This document shows positions 7,264 through 16,682 of a stretch of DNA of 64,000 nt, piece by piece. The stretch comes from Burkholderia anthina (GTDB taxonomy: Bacteria; Pseudomonadota; Gammaproteobacteria; Burkholderiales; Burkholderiaceae): assembly GCF_902498995.1 (NCBI RefSeq), contig NZ_CABVLY010000002.1, positions 434,001 through 498,000 of the forward strand. Reading direction: 5' to 3'. How positions within the stretch are numbered: the first letter of the stretch is position 1; every line of letters begins with the position of its first letter. The notes below the pieces were generated by a model. It saw only the letters and a list, made by a program, of their open reading frames with translations. It was not told the DNA's origin and did not search any database. The translations under genes were made by a program, and so were the position numbers.

Positions 7264-9258
7264 CTATTTCGCCGACAGCTTGCGCCACAGCGTCGTCTTG
7301 CTGATGCCGAGCATCGCGCACGCGCGATCGCGGTCGCCGCCGCACGCGTCGAGCACCGCGCGGATCTCGTCGGCTTCCGCGCGGCGGCGGCGCGCCTGGA
7401 GCGTCCGTGCATCGTCGTCGCCGGCGCCAGCGCCGGCCGCATCGGGCGGCGCGGCGAACAGTTCGGGCGCGATCGCCTGCAGCGCATCGGGCGCGAGCGC
7501 GCCGCACGCGGCGGCCGGATCGTGCGCGTCGGCTTCCTCGGCCAGTTCCACCGCGATCCGCTCGACCACGTTCTGCAATTCCCGCACGTTGCCGGGCCAC
7601 CGGTAGCGCGCGAGCGTCGCCTGGGTCGCGTCGAGCACGCGCAGCGCGTCGCCGGCATCGCGCACGCGCTCGGCCAGCCGCGGCTCGCGCCGCGCGGCCT
7701 GCACGAGCAGCGTCGCGGCGAGCGCCGGAATGTCGGCCGCGCGATCGCGCAGCGGCGGCAGGCCGATGTTCAGGATGTTGAGCCGGTAATACAGATCGGC
7801 GCGGAACGTGCCGGCTTCGACGGCCGCGAGCAGCGGACGATGCGTCGCGGCGACCACGCGCACGTCGATGCGGATCGGCTCGGTCGAGCCGAGGCGGATC
7901 ACCTCGCGCTCCTGCAGCACGCGCAGCAGCCGGCTTTGCAGCGACGGCGGCATCTCGCCGATCTCGTCGAGAAACAGCGTGCCGCGATGCGCGGCCTCGA
8001 ACAGCCCCGTCTTGCCGCCGCGCCGCGCGCCGGTGAACGCGCCTTCCTCGTAACCGAACAGCTCGCTCTCGAGCAGCGCCTCCGGAAACGCACCGCAGTT
8101 GACCGCGACGAACGGATAGCTGCGCCGCGCGGACAGCGCATGCAGGCTCTGCGCGATCATCTCCTTGCCGGTGCCGCTTTCGCCGAGCACGAGCACGGTC
8201 GCGTCGGAGCGCGCGTAGCGGCGCACCAGCTCGCGCACGCGCGCCATCGGCGCGGACGTGCCGACCACGTCGTCGAGCGCGTAGCGCGCCGCGAACTGCT
8301 GCGTGTTCGGCTGCGAACGCAGCGCACGATCGAGCCGCTCGACCGCGCGCGATTCCTGGAACGTCAGCACGCTGCCCGATGTGACGCCACGATCGACGAG
8401 CGGCCCGCGATGCACGACGTAGCGCACGCCGCGCACGGTCGCGAGCGCGTCGCCGTCCTCGCCGCGCAGCGTGCGCAGTTCGGGCCGCAGATCGACGAGC
8501 GCGCGGCCGACGGCCGCCGCGGGTTCGACCCCGAGCGCCGACGCGAGCCGCTCGTTGATCGCCTCGACGCGGCCGCGCGCGTCGAGCGCGACCACGCCGT
8601 CGCGCAGGTGCTGCAGCAAATTGTCGAGCCGCTGGCGGCGAAACGCCTCGGCATGCGTCGCGTACGCGACTTCGAGCGCCGTGTCGACGGCCTTGCGCAC
8701 CGACGTGTGCGAATACAGGAACACGGCGCCCATGCCCGCGCTCGCCGCGAGGTCGGTCACGAGCCCGGGGCCGACGATCGTCTCGATGCCGCGATCGTGC
8801 AGGTCGTGCACGCAGGCTTCCGCTTCCTGCGCGGACTGATATGACGCAAACTGCACGTCGAGGCCGTACGCGGCGACGAAGCGGCGCACCTCGGGCGGCG
8901 TCTCGCCGGCGCTGACGAGCGCGATCCGCGATGCATCGCGCCGCGCCCGCGCCAGCGCCTGCATCACGTCGAAGCCGGTCGGCGACACGACCACGACCGG
9001 CACCTGCGCCCGCGTTTTCAGGAAGGCGCCGTTCGAGCCGGCCGCGACGATCACGTCGGGCCGCGCGGTGCCGGCCTCCGCGATGGCGCTCAGCGCGTCT
9101 TCATAGGCACGCGTGACGATGCGCACGTCCGCGCGTTCGTCGAATTCGCCGGCGATCTCGCGAAACAGCTCGCGCAGGCGGCTGATGCCCATCGCCCAGA
9201 TGCGGGGGCGCACCGTTCGGTCGGCCGGACCGACGGGTTTGGTCGAGGAGAGATCCAT
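7264..9258 (-). CDS. prpR: PrpR, sigma-54-dependent activator of propionate catabolism
   Basis: A 664-aa protein. The N-terminal PrpR sensor domain occupies about residues 20-195, and a PAS-like linker 205-300. The AAA+ domain has Walker A GESGTGKE at 359-366, the sigma-54 contact motif GAFTGA at 406-411 and Walker [13 protein letters not shown]-terminal Fis-type helix-turn-helix ends [14 protein letters not shown]. PrpR proteins sense 2-methylcitrate and activate the divergent prp operon (family knowledge). Here the divergent prpB has a matching sigma-54 promoter. The tail before the HTH (about 575-620) is alanine/aspartate-rich and probably a flexible linker. Confidence 0.97.
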   Translation of the reverse strand: MDLSSTKPVGPADRTVRPRIWAMGISRLRELFREIAGEFDERADVRIVTRAYEDALSAIAEAGTARPDVIVAAGSNGAFLKTRAQVPVVVVSPTGFDVMQALARARRDASRIALVSAGETPPEVRRFVAAYGLDVQFASYQSAQEAEACVHDLHDRGIETIVGPGLVTDLAASAGMGAVFLYSHTSVRKAVDTALEVAYATHAEAFRRQRLDNLLQHLRDGVVALDARGRVEAINERLASALGVEPAAAVGRALVDLRPELRTLRGEDGDALATVRGVRYVVHRGPLVDRGVTSGSVLTFQESRAVERLDRALRSQPNTQQFAARYALDDVVGTSAPMARVRELVRRYARSDATVLVLGESGTGKEMIAQSLHALSARRSYPFVAVNCGAFPEALLESELFGYEEGAFTGARRGGKTGLFEAAHRGTLFLDEIGEMPPSLQSRLLRVLQEREVIRLGSTEPIRIDVRVVAATHRPLLAAVEAGTFRADLYYRLNILNIGLPPLRDRAADIPALAATLLVQAARREPRLAERVRDAGDALRVLDATQATLARYRWPGNVRELQNVVERIAVELAEEADAHDPAAACGALAPDALQAIAPELFAAPPDAAGAGAGDDDARTLQARRRRAEADEIRAVLDACGGDRDRACAMLGISKTTLWRKLSAK

Positions 9259-9281
9259 GGCGATCGATTATGCGCGCGCGA

Positions 9282-9317
9282 TTTCATTTTTGAAACATGG
9301 AATTGCCAAATTGAAAC
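9282..9317. promoter_or_regulatory. candidate PrpR-binding region (TTTCA-N4-TGAAA and repeated TTGAAAC)
   Basis: An inverted repeat TTTCATTTTTGAAA lies at 9282-9295. TTGAAAC occurs at 9290-9296 and again at 9311-9317, 21 bp apart (two helical turns, same face). They lie about 70-100 bp upstream of the sigma-54 promoter, normal for enhancer-binding activators. Confidence 0.5.
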
Positions 9318-9382
9318 AGATGGGCGATGAAGCGCCCGCGCCGGTTGCTTAAGAATCAGTGGGTTAGCGGTGATCCGCAAGC

Positions 9383-9398
9383 TGGCCCGGTCCTTGCT
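9383..9398 (+). promoter_or_regulatory. sigma-54 promoter of prpBC-acnD-prpF
   Basis: TGGCCCGGTCCTTGCT fits the -24/-12 consensus TGGCAC-N5-TTGCW, with GG and GC exactly 12 bp apart. It is 30 bp upstream of the prpB ATG and divergent from the sigma-54 activator prpR. Confidence 0.85.
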
Positions 9399-9428
9399 GT
9401 TAATGGGCATTCCTTCAGGAGGCCGTTC

Positions 9429-10322
9429 ATGAGCAACACGCATCTTCAGAGCGCCGGCGCGAAATTCCGCGCGGCAGTCGCGGCCGAGCAGCCGCTGCAG
9501 GTGGTCGGCGCGATCACCGCGTATGCAGCCAAGATGGCGCAGGCCGTCGGCTTCAAGGCGGTTTACCTGTCGGGCGGCGGCGTCGCCGCGAACTCGCTCG
9601 GCATCCCCGATCTCGGCATCAGCACGATGGAAGACGTGCTGATCGACGCGAACCGGATCACCAACGCGACCGACCTGCCGCTGCTCGTCGACATCGATAC
9701 GGGCTGGGGCGGCGCGTTCAACATCGCGCGCACGGTGCGCTCGTTCATCAAGGCCGGCGTCGCGGCCGTCCACCTCGAGGACCAGGTCGGCCAGAAGCGC
9801 TGCGGCCACCGTCCGGGCAAGGAAGTCGTGCCGGTCGAGGAAATGGTCGATCGCGTGAAGGCCGCGGTCGATGCGCGTACCGACGACCAGTTCGTGATCA
9901 TGGCCCGCACCGACGCGGCCGCCGCCGAAGGGATCGACGCCGCGATCGAGCGCGCGATCGCCTACGTGGAAGCAGGCGCGGACATGATCTTCCCGGAAGC
10001 GATGAAGACGCTCGACGACTACCGCCGCTTCAAGGCCGCCGTGAAGGTGCCGATCCTCGCGAACCTGACCGAGTTCGGCTCGACGCCGCTCTTTACGCTC
10101 GACGAACTGCGCGAGGCGAACGTCGACATCGCGCTGTACTGCTGCGGCGCGTATCGCGCGATGAACAAGGCCGCGCTGAATTTCTACGAGACGCTGCGCC
10201 GCGACGGCACGCAGAAGGCCGCCGTGCCGACGATGCAGACCCGCGCCGAGCTGTACGACTTCCTCGGCTATCACGCGTACGAGCAGAAGCTCGACGAGCT
10301 GTTCGCGCAAGGCAAGAAGTAA
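9429..10322 (+). CDS. prpB: PrpB, 2-methylisocitrate lyase
   Basis: A 297-aa protein with AGGAGG 6 bases before the ATG. It cleaves (2R,3S)-2-methylisocitrate to pyruvate and succinate in the cytosol, the last step of the methylcitrate cycle. The isocitrate lyase/PEP mutase fold shows the Mg-binding DIDTGWGG stretch (88-95), HLEDQ (115-119) and the catalytic loop KRCGH (123-127, Cys125). KRCGH, in place of the KKCGH common in isocitrate lyases, is usual for PrpB. Length is normal. First gene of the operon. Confidence 0.97.
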   Translation: MSNTHLQSAGAKFRAAVAAEQPLQVVGAITAYAAKMAQAVGFKAVYLSGGGVAANSLGIPDLGISTMEDVLIDANRITNATDLPLLVDIDTGWGGAFNIARTVRSFIKAGVAAVHLEDQVGQKRCGHRPGKEVVPVEEMVDRVKAAVDARTDDQFVIMARTDAAAAEGIDAAIERAIAYVEAGADMIFPEAMKTLDDYRRFKAAVKVPILANLTEFGSTPLFTLDELREANVDIALYCCGAYRAMNKAALNFYETLRRDGTQKAAVPTMQTRAELYDFLGYHAYEQKLDELFAQGKK

Positions 10323-10437
10323 CCTGCCCGCGCGCCGGGACACGGTTCCCGGAACGCTTTGCATGAAGCCGGACCGCGCGCGCCAGCGCCGGGCCCGGCC
10401 GGCATGACACCCCCGATACCCATTGGAGAACGGAAAC

Positions 10438-11610
10438 ATGAGCGAGACGAAAGACGCAGCAGCACCGGCCGCCGCAGGCGCATTCAAGCCGAAGAAGTCG
10501 GTGGCGCTGTCGGGCGTGACGGCCGGCAACACGGCGCTCTGCACGGTCGGCAAGACCGGCAACGACCTGCACTACCGCGGCTACGACATTCTCGACGTCG
10601 CCGAATCGTGCGAGTTCGAGGAAATCGCGCACCTGCTCGTGCACGGCACGCTGCCGAACCTGACCGAGCTGGCTGCGTACAAGACGAAGCTGCGCGCGCT
10701 GCGCGGCCTGCCGAGCGCGCTGAAGGTCGCGCTCGAGCAGATCCCGGCATCGGCTCACCCGATGGACGTGATGCGCACCGGCGTGTCGGTGCTCGGCACC
10801 GTGCTGCCCGAGAAGGACGACCACAACCTGCCGGGCGCGCGCGACATCGCCGACCGCCTGATGGCGTCGCTCGGCTCGATGCTGCTGTACTGGTATCACT
10901 TCTCGCACAACGGCAAGCGCATCGAGACGGAAACCGACGACGACTCGATCGGCGGCCACTTCCTGCACCTGCTGCACGGCAAGACGCCGTCGAAGTCGTG
11001 GGTCGACGCGATGCATACGTCGCTGATCCTCTACGCGGAGCACGAGTTCAACGCATCGACGTTTACCGGCCGCGTGATCGCGGGCACGGGCTCGGACATC
11101 TACTCGGCGATCACCGGCGCGATCGGCGCGCTGCGCGGCCCGAAGCACGGCGGCGCGAACGAAGTCGCCTATGAAATCCAGAGCCGCTACAGCTCGCCGG
11201 ACGACGCCGAAGCCGACATCCGCCGCCGCGTCGAGAACAAGGAAGTCGTGATCGGCTTCGGTCACCCGGTCTACACGATCTCCGATCCGCGCAACAAGGT
11301 GATCAAGGGCGTCGCGCACAAGCTGTCGAAGGAAGCGGGCGACGTGAAGCTGTACGACATCGCCGAGCGCCTCGAATCGGTGATGTGGGATGCGAAGAAG
11401 ATGTTCCCGAACCTCGACTGGTTCAGCGCCGTGTCGTATCACATGATGGGCGTGCCGACCGCGATGTTCACGCCGCTGTTCGTGATCTCGCGCACGTCCG
11501 GCTGGAGCGCGCACATCATGGAGCAGCGCATCGACAACAAGATCATCCGCCCGAGCGCGAACTACACCGGTCCGGAAGACCTGCAGTTCGTGCCGATCGA
11601 GAAGCGCTGA
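10438..11610 (+). CDS. prpC: PrpC, 2-methylcitrate synthase
   Basis: A 390-aa protein starting [14 protein letters not shown], with GGAG upstream; the GTG six codons earlier is less likely. It condenses propionyl-CoA with oxaloacetate. Citrate synthase family signatures are present: [15 protein letters not shown] and a C-terminal RPSANYTGP. Methylcitrate synthases of this length (about 375-390 aa) lack the long N-terminal domain of hexameric citrate synthases. Second gene of the operon, 115 bp after prpB. Confidence 0.96.
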   Translation: MSETKDAAAPAAAGAFKPKKSVALSGVTAGNTALCTVGKTGNDLHYRGYDILDVAESCEFEEIAHLLVHGTLPNLTELAAYKTKLRALRGLPSALKVALEQIPASAHPMDVMRTGVSVLGTVLPEKDDHNLPGARDIADRLMASLGSMLLYWYHFSHNGKRIETETDDDSIGGHFLHLLHGKTPSKSWVDAMHTSLILYAEHEFNASTFTGRVIAGTGSDIYSAITGAIGALRGPKHGGANEVAYEIQSRYSSPDDAEADIRRRVENKEVVIGFGHPVYTISDPRNKVIKGVAHKLSKEAGDVKLYDIAERLESVMWDAKKMFPNLDWFSAVSYHMMGVPTAMFTPLFVISRTSGWSAHIMEQRIDNKIIRPSANYTGPEDLQFVPIEKR

Positions 11611-11692
11611 TCGCCGGCCGCGCCCGCCGGCCGCCCGTGATGCGGGCTGCCGGCGCGCGCGCAATGTCTTACCCCGAATTCCGCCCCACATC

Positions 11693-14287
11693 ATGAATAC
11701 CGCCAACCGCAAACCCCTGCCCGGCACGTCGCTGGACTTCTTCGATGCGCGTGCCGCGGTCGAAGCGATCGCGCCCGGCGCCTACGACACGCTGCCGTAC
11801 ACGTCGCGCGTGCTCGCCGAAAACCTCGTGCGCCGCTGCGACCCGGCGATCCTCGCCGATTCGCTGAAGCAGATCATCGAGCGCAAGCGCGAACGCGACT
11901 TCCCGTGGTTCCCGGCGCGCGTGGTGTGTCACGACATCCTCGGCCAGACGGCGCTCGTCGATCTCGCGGGCCTGCGCGACGCGATCGCCGACGCCGGCGG
12001 CGACCCGGCGAAGGTGAACCCGGTCGTGCCCGTGCAACTGATCGTCGACCATTCGCTCGCCGTCGAGTGCGGCGGCTTCGATCCGGACGCGTTCGCGAAG
12101 AACCGCGCGATCGAGGATCGCCGCAACGAGGATCGCTTCCACTTCATCGAATGGACGAAGCAGTCGTTCGAGAACGTCGACGTGATCCCGCCGGGCAACG
12201 GCATCATGCACCAGATCAACCTGGAGAAGATGTCGCCGGTGATCCAGGCGCAGGATGGCGTAGCGTATCCGGACACCTGCGTCGGCACCGACAGCCACAC
12301 GCCGCACGTCGACGCGCTCGGCGTGATCGCGGTGGGCGTCGGCGGGCTGGAGGCGGAGAACGTGATGCTCGGCCGCGCATCGTGGATGCGCCTGCCGGAC
12401 ATCGTCGGCGTCGAGCTGACCGGCAAGCGCCAGCCCGGCATCACCGCGACCGACGTCGTACTCGCGCTGACCGAATTCCTGCGCAAGGAGAAGGTGGTCG
12501 GCGCGTATCTGGAATTCCGTGGCGCAGGCGCGGCGAGCCTCACGCTCGGCGACCGCGCGACGATCTCGAACATGGCGCCCGAATACGGCGCCACGGCCGC
12601 GATGTTCTTCATCGACGGCCAGACGACCGACTACCTGCGCCTCACCGGCCGCAGCGACGAGCAGGTGAAGCTGGTCGAGACCTACGCGAAGGCGGCGGGC
12701 CTGTGGGCCGACACGCTGAACGATGCGCAGTACGAGCGCACGCTGACGTTCGACCTGTCGAGCGTCGTGCGCAACATGGCCGGCCCGTCGAACCCGCACA
12801 AGCGGCTGCCGACGTCCGATCTCGCCGCGCGCGGGATCGCCGGCCAGTGGGAGGAAAAGGCGGGCGAGATGCCCGACGGCGCGGTGATCATCGCCGCGAT
12901 CACGAGCTGCACGAACACCAGCAACCCGCGCAACGTGATCGCCGCGGCCTTGCTCGCGCGCAACGCGAACGCGAAGGGCCTCACGCGCAAGCCGTGGGTG
13001 AAGAGCTCGCTCGCGCCGGGATCGAAGGCGGTCGAGCTGTATCTGGAAGAAGCGAACCTGCTGCCGGAACTCGAGAAGCTCGGCTTCGGCATCGTCGCGT
13101 TCGCGTGCACGACCTGCAACGGGATGTCGGGCGCGCTCGATCCGAAGATCCAGCAGGAGATCGTCGACCGCGACCTGTACGCGACGGCCGTGCTGTCCGG
13201 CAACCGCAACTTCGACGGCCGCATCCATCCGTATGCGAAGCAGGCGTTCCTGGCGTCGCCGCCGCTCGTCGTCGCGTATGCGATCGCCGGCACGATCCGC
13301 TTCGACATCGAGAAGGACGTGCTCGGCCACGACCAGGACGGCCAGCCCGTCACGCTGAAGGACATCTGGCCGACCGACGAGGAGATCGACGCGATCGTCG
13401 CATCGAGCGTGAAGCCCGAGCAGTTCCGCAAGGTCTACGAACCGATGTTCGCGCGCACGGCCGATACGGGCGAGCGTGCGGCGCCGCTGTACGCGTGGCG
13501 CGCGCAGAGCACGTACATCCGCCGTCCGCCGTACTGGGAAGGCGCGCTGGCCGGCGAGCGCACGCTGCAGGGCATGCGTCCGCTCGCGGTGCTCGGCGAC
13601 AACATCACGACCGACCACCTGTCGCCGTCGAACGCGATCCTCGCGAACAGCGCGGCCGGCGAGTACCTCGCGAAGATGGGCCTGCCGGAAGAGGACTTCA
13701 ACTCGTACGCGACGCACCGCGGCGACCACCTGACCGCGCAGCGCGCGACCTTCGCGAACCCGACGCTGATCAACGAGATGGCGGTCGTCGACGGCGCGGT
13801 GAAGAAGGGCTCGCTCGCGCGGGTCGAGCCGGAAGGCCAGGTCATGCGGATGTGGGAGGCGATCGAGACGTACATGAATCGCAAGCAGCCGCTGATCGTG
13901 ATCGCCGGCGCCGACTACGGCCAGGGCTCGTCGCGCGACTGGGCCGCGAAGGGCGTGCGGCTCGCGGGCGTCGAGGCGATCGCCGCCGAAGGGTTCGAGC
14001 GGATCCACCGCACGAACCTGATCGGGATGGGCGTGCTGCCGCTCGAGTTCAAGCCGGGCACGAACCGCACGACGCTCGGCATCGACGGCACCGAAACCTT
14101 CGACGTGATCGGCGAGCGCAAGCCGCGCGCCGATCTCACGCTCGTGATTCACCGCAAGAGCGGCGAGCGTGTCGAGGTGCCGGTGACGTGCCGGCTCGAT
14201 ACTGCCGAGGAAGTGTCGATCTACGACGCGGGCGGCGTGCTGCAGCGCTTCGCGCAGGACTTCCTCGAATCGTCGCAGGCGGCCTGA
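11693..14287 (+). CDS. acnD: AcnD, Fe/S-dependent 2-methylcitrate dehydratase
   Basis: An 864-aa aconitase-family protein. The [4Fe-4S] ligand cysteines lie in SCTNTSNPRN (first cysteine) and CTTCNGMSG (the other two). The swivel domain carries GADYGQGSSRDWA. AcnD dehydrates 2-methylcitrate to 2-methyl-trans-aconitate, which PrpF must then isomerise, so acnD and prpF travel together in place of prpD. This pairing is present here, and no prpD is seen in the window. The start ATG has no obvious Shine-Dalgarno. Third gene of the operon, 82 bp after prpC. Confidence 0.96.
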   Translation: MNTANRKPLPGTSLDFFDARAAVEAIAPGAYDTLPYTSRVLAENLVRRCDPAILADSLKQIIERKRERDFPWFPARVVCHDILGQTALVDLAGLRDAIADAGGDPAKVNPVVPVQLIVDHSLAVECGGFDPDAFAKNRAIEDRRNEDRFHFIEWTKQSFENVDVIPPGNGIMHQINLEKMSPVIQAQDGVAYPDTCVGTDSHTPHVDALGVIAVGVGGLEAENVMLGRASWMRLPDIVGVELTGKRQPGITATDVVLALTEFLRKEKVVGAYLEFRGAGAASLTLGDRATISNMAPEYGATAAMFFIDGQTTDYLRLTGRSDEQVKLVETYAKAAGLWADTLNDAQYERTLTFDLSSVVRNMAGPSNPHKRLPTSDLAARGIAGQWEEKAGEMPDGAVIIAAITSCTNTSNPRNVIAAALLARNANAKGLTRKPWVKSSLAPGSKAVELYLEEANLLPELEKLGFGIVAFACTTCNGMSGALDPKIQQEIVDRDLYATAVLSGNRNFDGRIHPYAKQAFLASPPLVVAYAIAGTIRFDIEKDVLGHDQDGQPVTLKDIWPTDEEIDAIVASSVKPEQFRKVYEPMFARTADTGERAAPLYAWRAQSTYIRRPPYWEGALAGERTLQGMRPLAVLGDNITTDHLSPSNAILANSAAGEYLAKMGLPEEDFNSYATHRGDHLTAQRATFANPTLINEMAVVDGAVKKGSLARVEPEGQVMRMWEAIETYMNRKQPLIVIAGADYGQGSSRDWAAKGVRLAGVEAIAAEGFERIHRTNLIGMGVLPLEFKPGTNRTTLGIDGTETFDVIGERKPRADLTLVIHRKSGERVEVPVTCRLDTAEEVSIYDAGGVLQRFAQDFLESSQAA

Positions 14288-14407
14288 CGGCGCGCCGGGA
14301 CGTTGAATCCGGGCGGTGCACACGTGCATCGCCCGTCGTCAGATGGATTTGCATGGCACCGGAGCCGGCGTGCGAGCGCCGGCGCCGGTCGACAGGACAA
14401 CACAGAC

Positions 14408-15598
14408 ATGGCACACATTCCTCAAATCAGGATTCCCGCCACCTACATTCGCGGCGGCACCAGCAAGGGCGTGTTCTTCCGGCTGCAGGACCTGCCCGAT
14501 GCCGCGCAGACGCCGGGCGCCGCGCGCGACGCGCTGCTGCTGCGCGTGATCGGCAGCCCCGATCCGTACGGCAAGCAGATCGACGGGATGGGCGGCGCGA
14601 CGTCGTCCACCAGCAAGACGGTGATCGTGTCGAAGAGCACGCGGCCCGGTCACGACGTCGATTACCTGTTCGGTCAGGTCGCGATCGACCGTGCGTTCGT
14701 CGACTGGACCGGCAACTGCGGCAACCTGTCGGCGGCGGTCGGCCCGTTCGCGATCAGCGGCGGGCTCGTCGATGCGGCGCGCGTGCCGCGCGACGGCGTC
14801 GCGACCGTGCGGATCTGGCAGGCGAACATCGGCAAGACGATCGTCGCGCACGTGCCGATCACGAACGGCGCGGTGCAGGAGACGGGCGATTTCGAGCTGG
14901 ACGGCGTCACGTTCCCGGCCGCCGAAGTGCAGCTCGAGTTCATGGACCCGGCCGCCGAGGAAGAAGGCGCGGGCGGGTCGATGTTCCCGACCGGCAACCT
15001 CGTCGACGATCTGGCGGTGCCGGGCATCGGTACGCTGAAGGCGACGATGATCAACGCGGGGATCCCGACCATCTTCGTCGAGGCCGAGGCGATCGGCTAT
15101 ACGGGCACCGAGCTGCAGGACGCGATCAACGGCGACGCGAAGGCGCTCGAGAAGTTCGAGACGATCCGCGCGCACGGCGCGCTGCGCATGGGCCTGATCG
15201 ACACGCTCGACGAGATCGCGACGCGCCAGCACACGCCGAAGGTCGCGTTCGTCGCGAAGCCGGCCGACTACGTCGCGTCGAGCGGCAAGCGCGTGAAGGC
15301 GGGCGATGTCGACCTGCTGGTGCGCGCGATGTCGATGGGCAAGCTGCATCACGCGATGATGGGCACGGCGGCGGTCGCGATCGGCACGGCCGCGGCGATT
15401 CCGGGCACGCTCGTCAATCTCGCGGCAGGCGGCGGCGAGCGCAACGCGGTGCGCTTCGGGCATCCGTCCGGCACGCTGCGGGTCGGCGCGGAAGCGCAGT
15501 TCGAGAACGGCGAATGGACCGTCACCAAGGCGATCATGAGCCGCAGCGCGCGCGTGCTGATGGAAGGCTGGGTGCGCGTGCCGGGCGACGCGTTCTGA
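14408..15598 (+). CDS. prpF: PrpF, 2-methylaconitate cis-trans isomerase
   Basis: A 396-aa protein starting MAHIPQIRIPATYIRGGTSK. An upstream in-frame start would add 35 atypical residues. The PrpF/diaminopimelate-epimerase-like double fold is recognisable from RGGTSKGVFF near the N-terminus (the lysine is the proposed catalytic base), DWTGNCGNLS and the late GTAAAIPGTLVNLAAGG. It converts trans- to cis-2-methylaconitate for the hydration that gives methylisocitrate. Last gene of the prp operon, ending in a UUCG-loop terminator. Confidence 0.95.
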   Translation: MAHIPQIRIPATYIRGGTSKGVFFRLQDLPDAAQTPGAARDALLLRVIGSPDPYGKQIDGMGGATSSTSKTVIVSKSTRPGHDVDYLFGQVAIDRAFVDWTGNCGNLSAAVGPFAISGGLVDAARVPRDGVATVRIWQANIGKTIVAHVPITNGAVQETGDFELDGVTFPAAEVQLEFMDPAAEEEGAGGSMFPTGNLVDDLAVPGIGTLKATMINAGIPTIFVEAEAIGYTGTELQDAINGDAKALEKFETIRAHGALRMGLIDTLDEIATRQHTPKVAFVAKPADYVASSGKRVKAGDVDLLVRAMSMGKLHHAMMGTAAVAIGTAAAIPGTLVNLAAGGGERNAVRFGHPSGTLRVGAEAQFENGEWTVTKAIMSRSARVLMEGWVRVPGDAF

Positions 15599-15624
15599 TC
15601 GTTGCGCCGTCGTTTCGATGACAG

Positions 15625-15648
15625 CAAGGGCGGCTTCGGCCGCCCTTG
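15625..15648. terminator. UUCG-tetraloop terminator after prpF
   Basis: A perfect 10-bp stem CAAGGGCGGC / GCCGCCCTTG closes on TTCG, 26 bases after the prpF stop. It lies between prpF and the convergent esterase and probably ends both transcripts. Confidence 0.85.
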
Positions 15649-15681
15649 TCGATTCCGCTTCTGCGTTCGCTCCGGTTCCCG

Positions 15682-16620
15682 TCAGCCGTGCAGGAAGCGG
15701 CGCAGCGCATCCTGGCCGATGCGCCGCGCCGCGGCGGACAGCCGCGCATCGGGCACGATGTCGAAGCCGTGCACGCCGCCCGGGAACACATGCAGTTCGG
15801 TCGGCACGCCGGCGCGGATCAGCCGCTGCGCGTAGTCGATGTTCTCGTCGACGAACAGGTCGAGCGTACCGACCGCGATGAACGCGGGTGGCAGCCCGTC
15901 GAGCCGTTCCGCGCGGGCGGCGGCGGCATACGGCGACACGCCGTCGCCGCCCGGCGCGCGGCCGAGCAGCGACGTCCAGCCGAACCGGTTGTTGGCCGCG
16001 TGCCAGACGAACTCGCCGGCATGCGGATGCGGCGCGCGCACGCAGGTGCGGTCGTCGAGCATCGGATACATCAGGTGCTGGAAAGCCAGCGGATATTCGC
16101 CGCGGTCGCGCGCGAGCAGCGCCAGCGCGGCCGCGAGCCCGCCGCCCGCGCTTTCGCCCGTCACGCCGATGCGCGCGGCGTCGAGGCCGAGTGCGTCCGC
16201 GTGACGGAAGGTCCACGCAAGCGCCGCGTAGCAATCGTCGATCGCGCCGGGAAACGGCGTCTCGGGCGCGAGGCGGTAGTCGATCGATACCAGCGCGCAC
16301 CCGAGCGCTTTCACCAGCGGACGATGCACGGCTTCGAGATCTTTCGCGGCGCCGCGCACGTAGCCGCCGCCATGCATGTGCACGATCGCCGGCAGCGGGC
16401 GCGTCGCGTCGTCGGGCAGGTACACGCGGACCGGCACGTCCGGCGCACCGTCGAGGCCCGGCACGCGACGCTGCAGGAGCGTGGTGCCGACGGTGTCGAT
16501 CGGCGGCAGCGGCAGGGTGCGCGCGCGGTGCCGCGCGAGGTTGTCGGCGTCGAGCGTGACGGTGGGCCAGACGTCGAGCCACGGGCGGATGTCGGGGTCG
16601 ACCAGATGTCGTGTGTCCAG
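15682..16620 (-). CDS. alpha/beta hydrolase of the hormone-sensitive-lipase type, apparent CTG start
   Basis: About 312 aa. The oxyanion motif is MHGGGYVRG, the nucleophile elbow GVTGESAGGG, with catalytic Asp in GTLDLFVDEN and His in GGVHGFDI: a complete HSL-family carboxylesterase. The start is unusual. Similarity begins at DTRHLVDPDIRPW, and a strong AAGGAG lies 7 bases before an in-frame CTG (codon at 16618-16620), with no ATG, GTG or TTG close by. The next upstream candidate is GTG at 16684-16686, overlapping the stop of the acyl-CoA dehydrogenase gene (GTGA); it would add 22 low-complexity residues. Last gene of the IclR-controlled operon; it may hydrolyse an ester or lactone of the substrate (inference). 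Confidence 0.88.
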   Translation of the reverse strand: MDTRHLVDPDIRPWLDVWPTVTLDADNLARHRARTLPLPPIDTVGTTLLQRRVPGLDGAPDVPVRVYLPDDATRPLPAIVHMHGGGYVRGAAKDLEAVHRPLVKALGCALVSIDYRLAPETPFPGAIDDCYAALAWTFRHADALGLDAARIGVTGESAGGGLAAALALLARDRGEYPLAFQHLMYPMLDDRTCVRAPHPHAGEFVWHAANNRFGWTSLLGRAPGGDGVSPYAAAARAERLDGLPPAFIAVGTLDLFVDENIDYAQRLIRAGVPTELHVFPGGVHGFDIVPDARLSAAARRIGQDALRRFLHG

Positions 16621-16682
16621 GATGCGGCTCCTTGGCGAGGGCGGCGCAACGCGCGCCGGCCGGTGAACCCGTGACGACGGCG

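Noticed and set aside
11669-14329. 886-codon minus-strand open frame opposite acnD
   Set aside because: Antisense shadow; acnD on the plus strand has all aconitase motifs.
11905-15621. 1238-codon plus-strand frame spanning acnD and prpF
   Set aside because: Out-of-frame shadow running through two real genes; composition Arg/Ala/Gly only.
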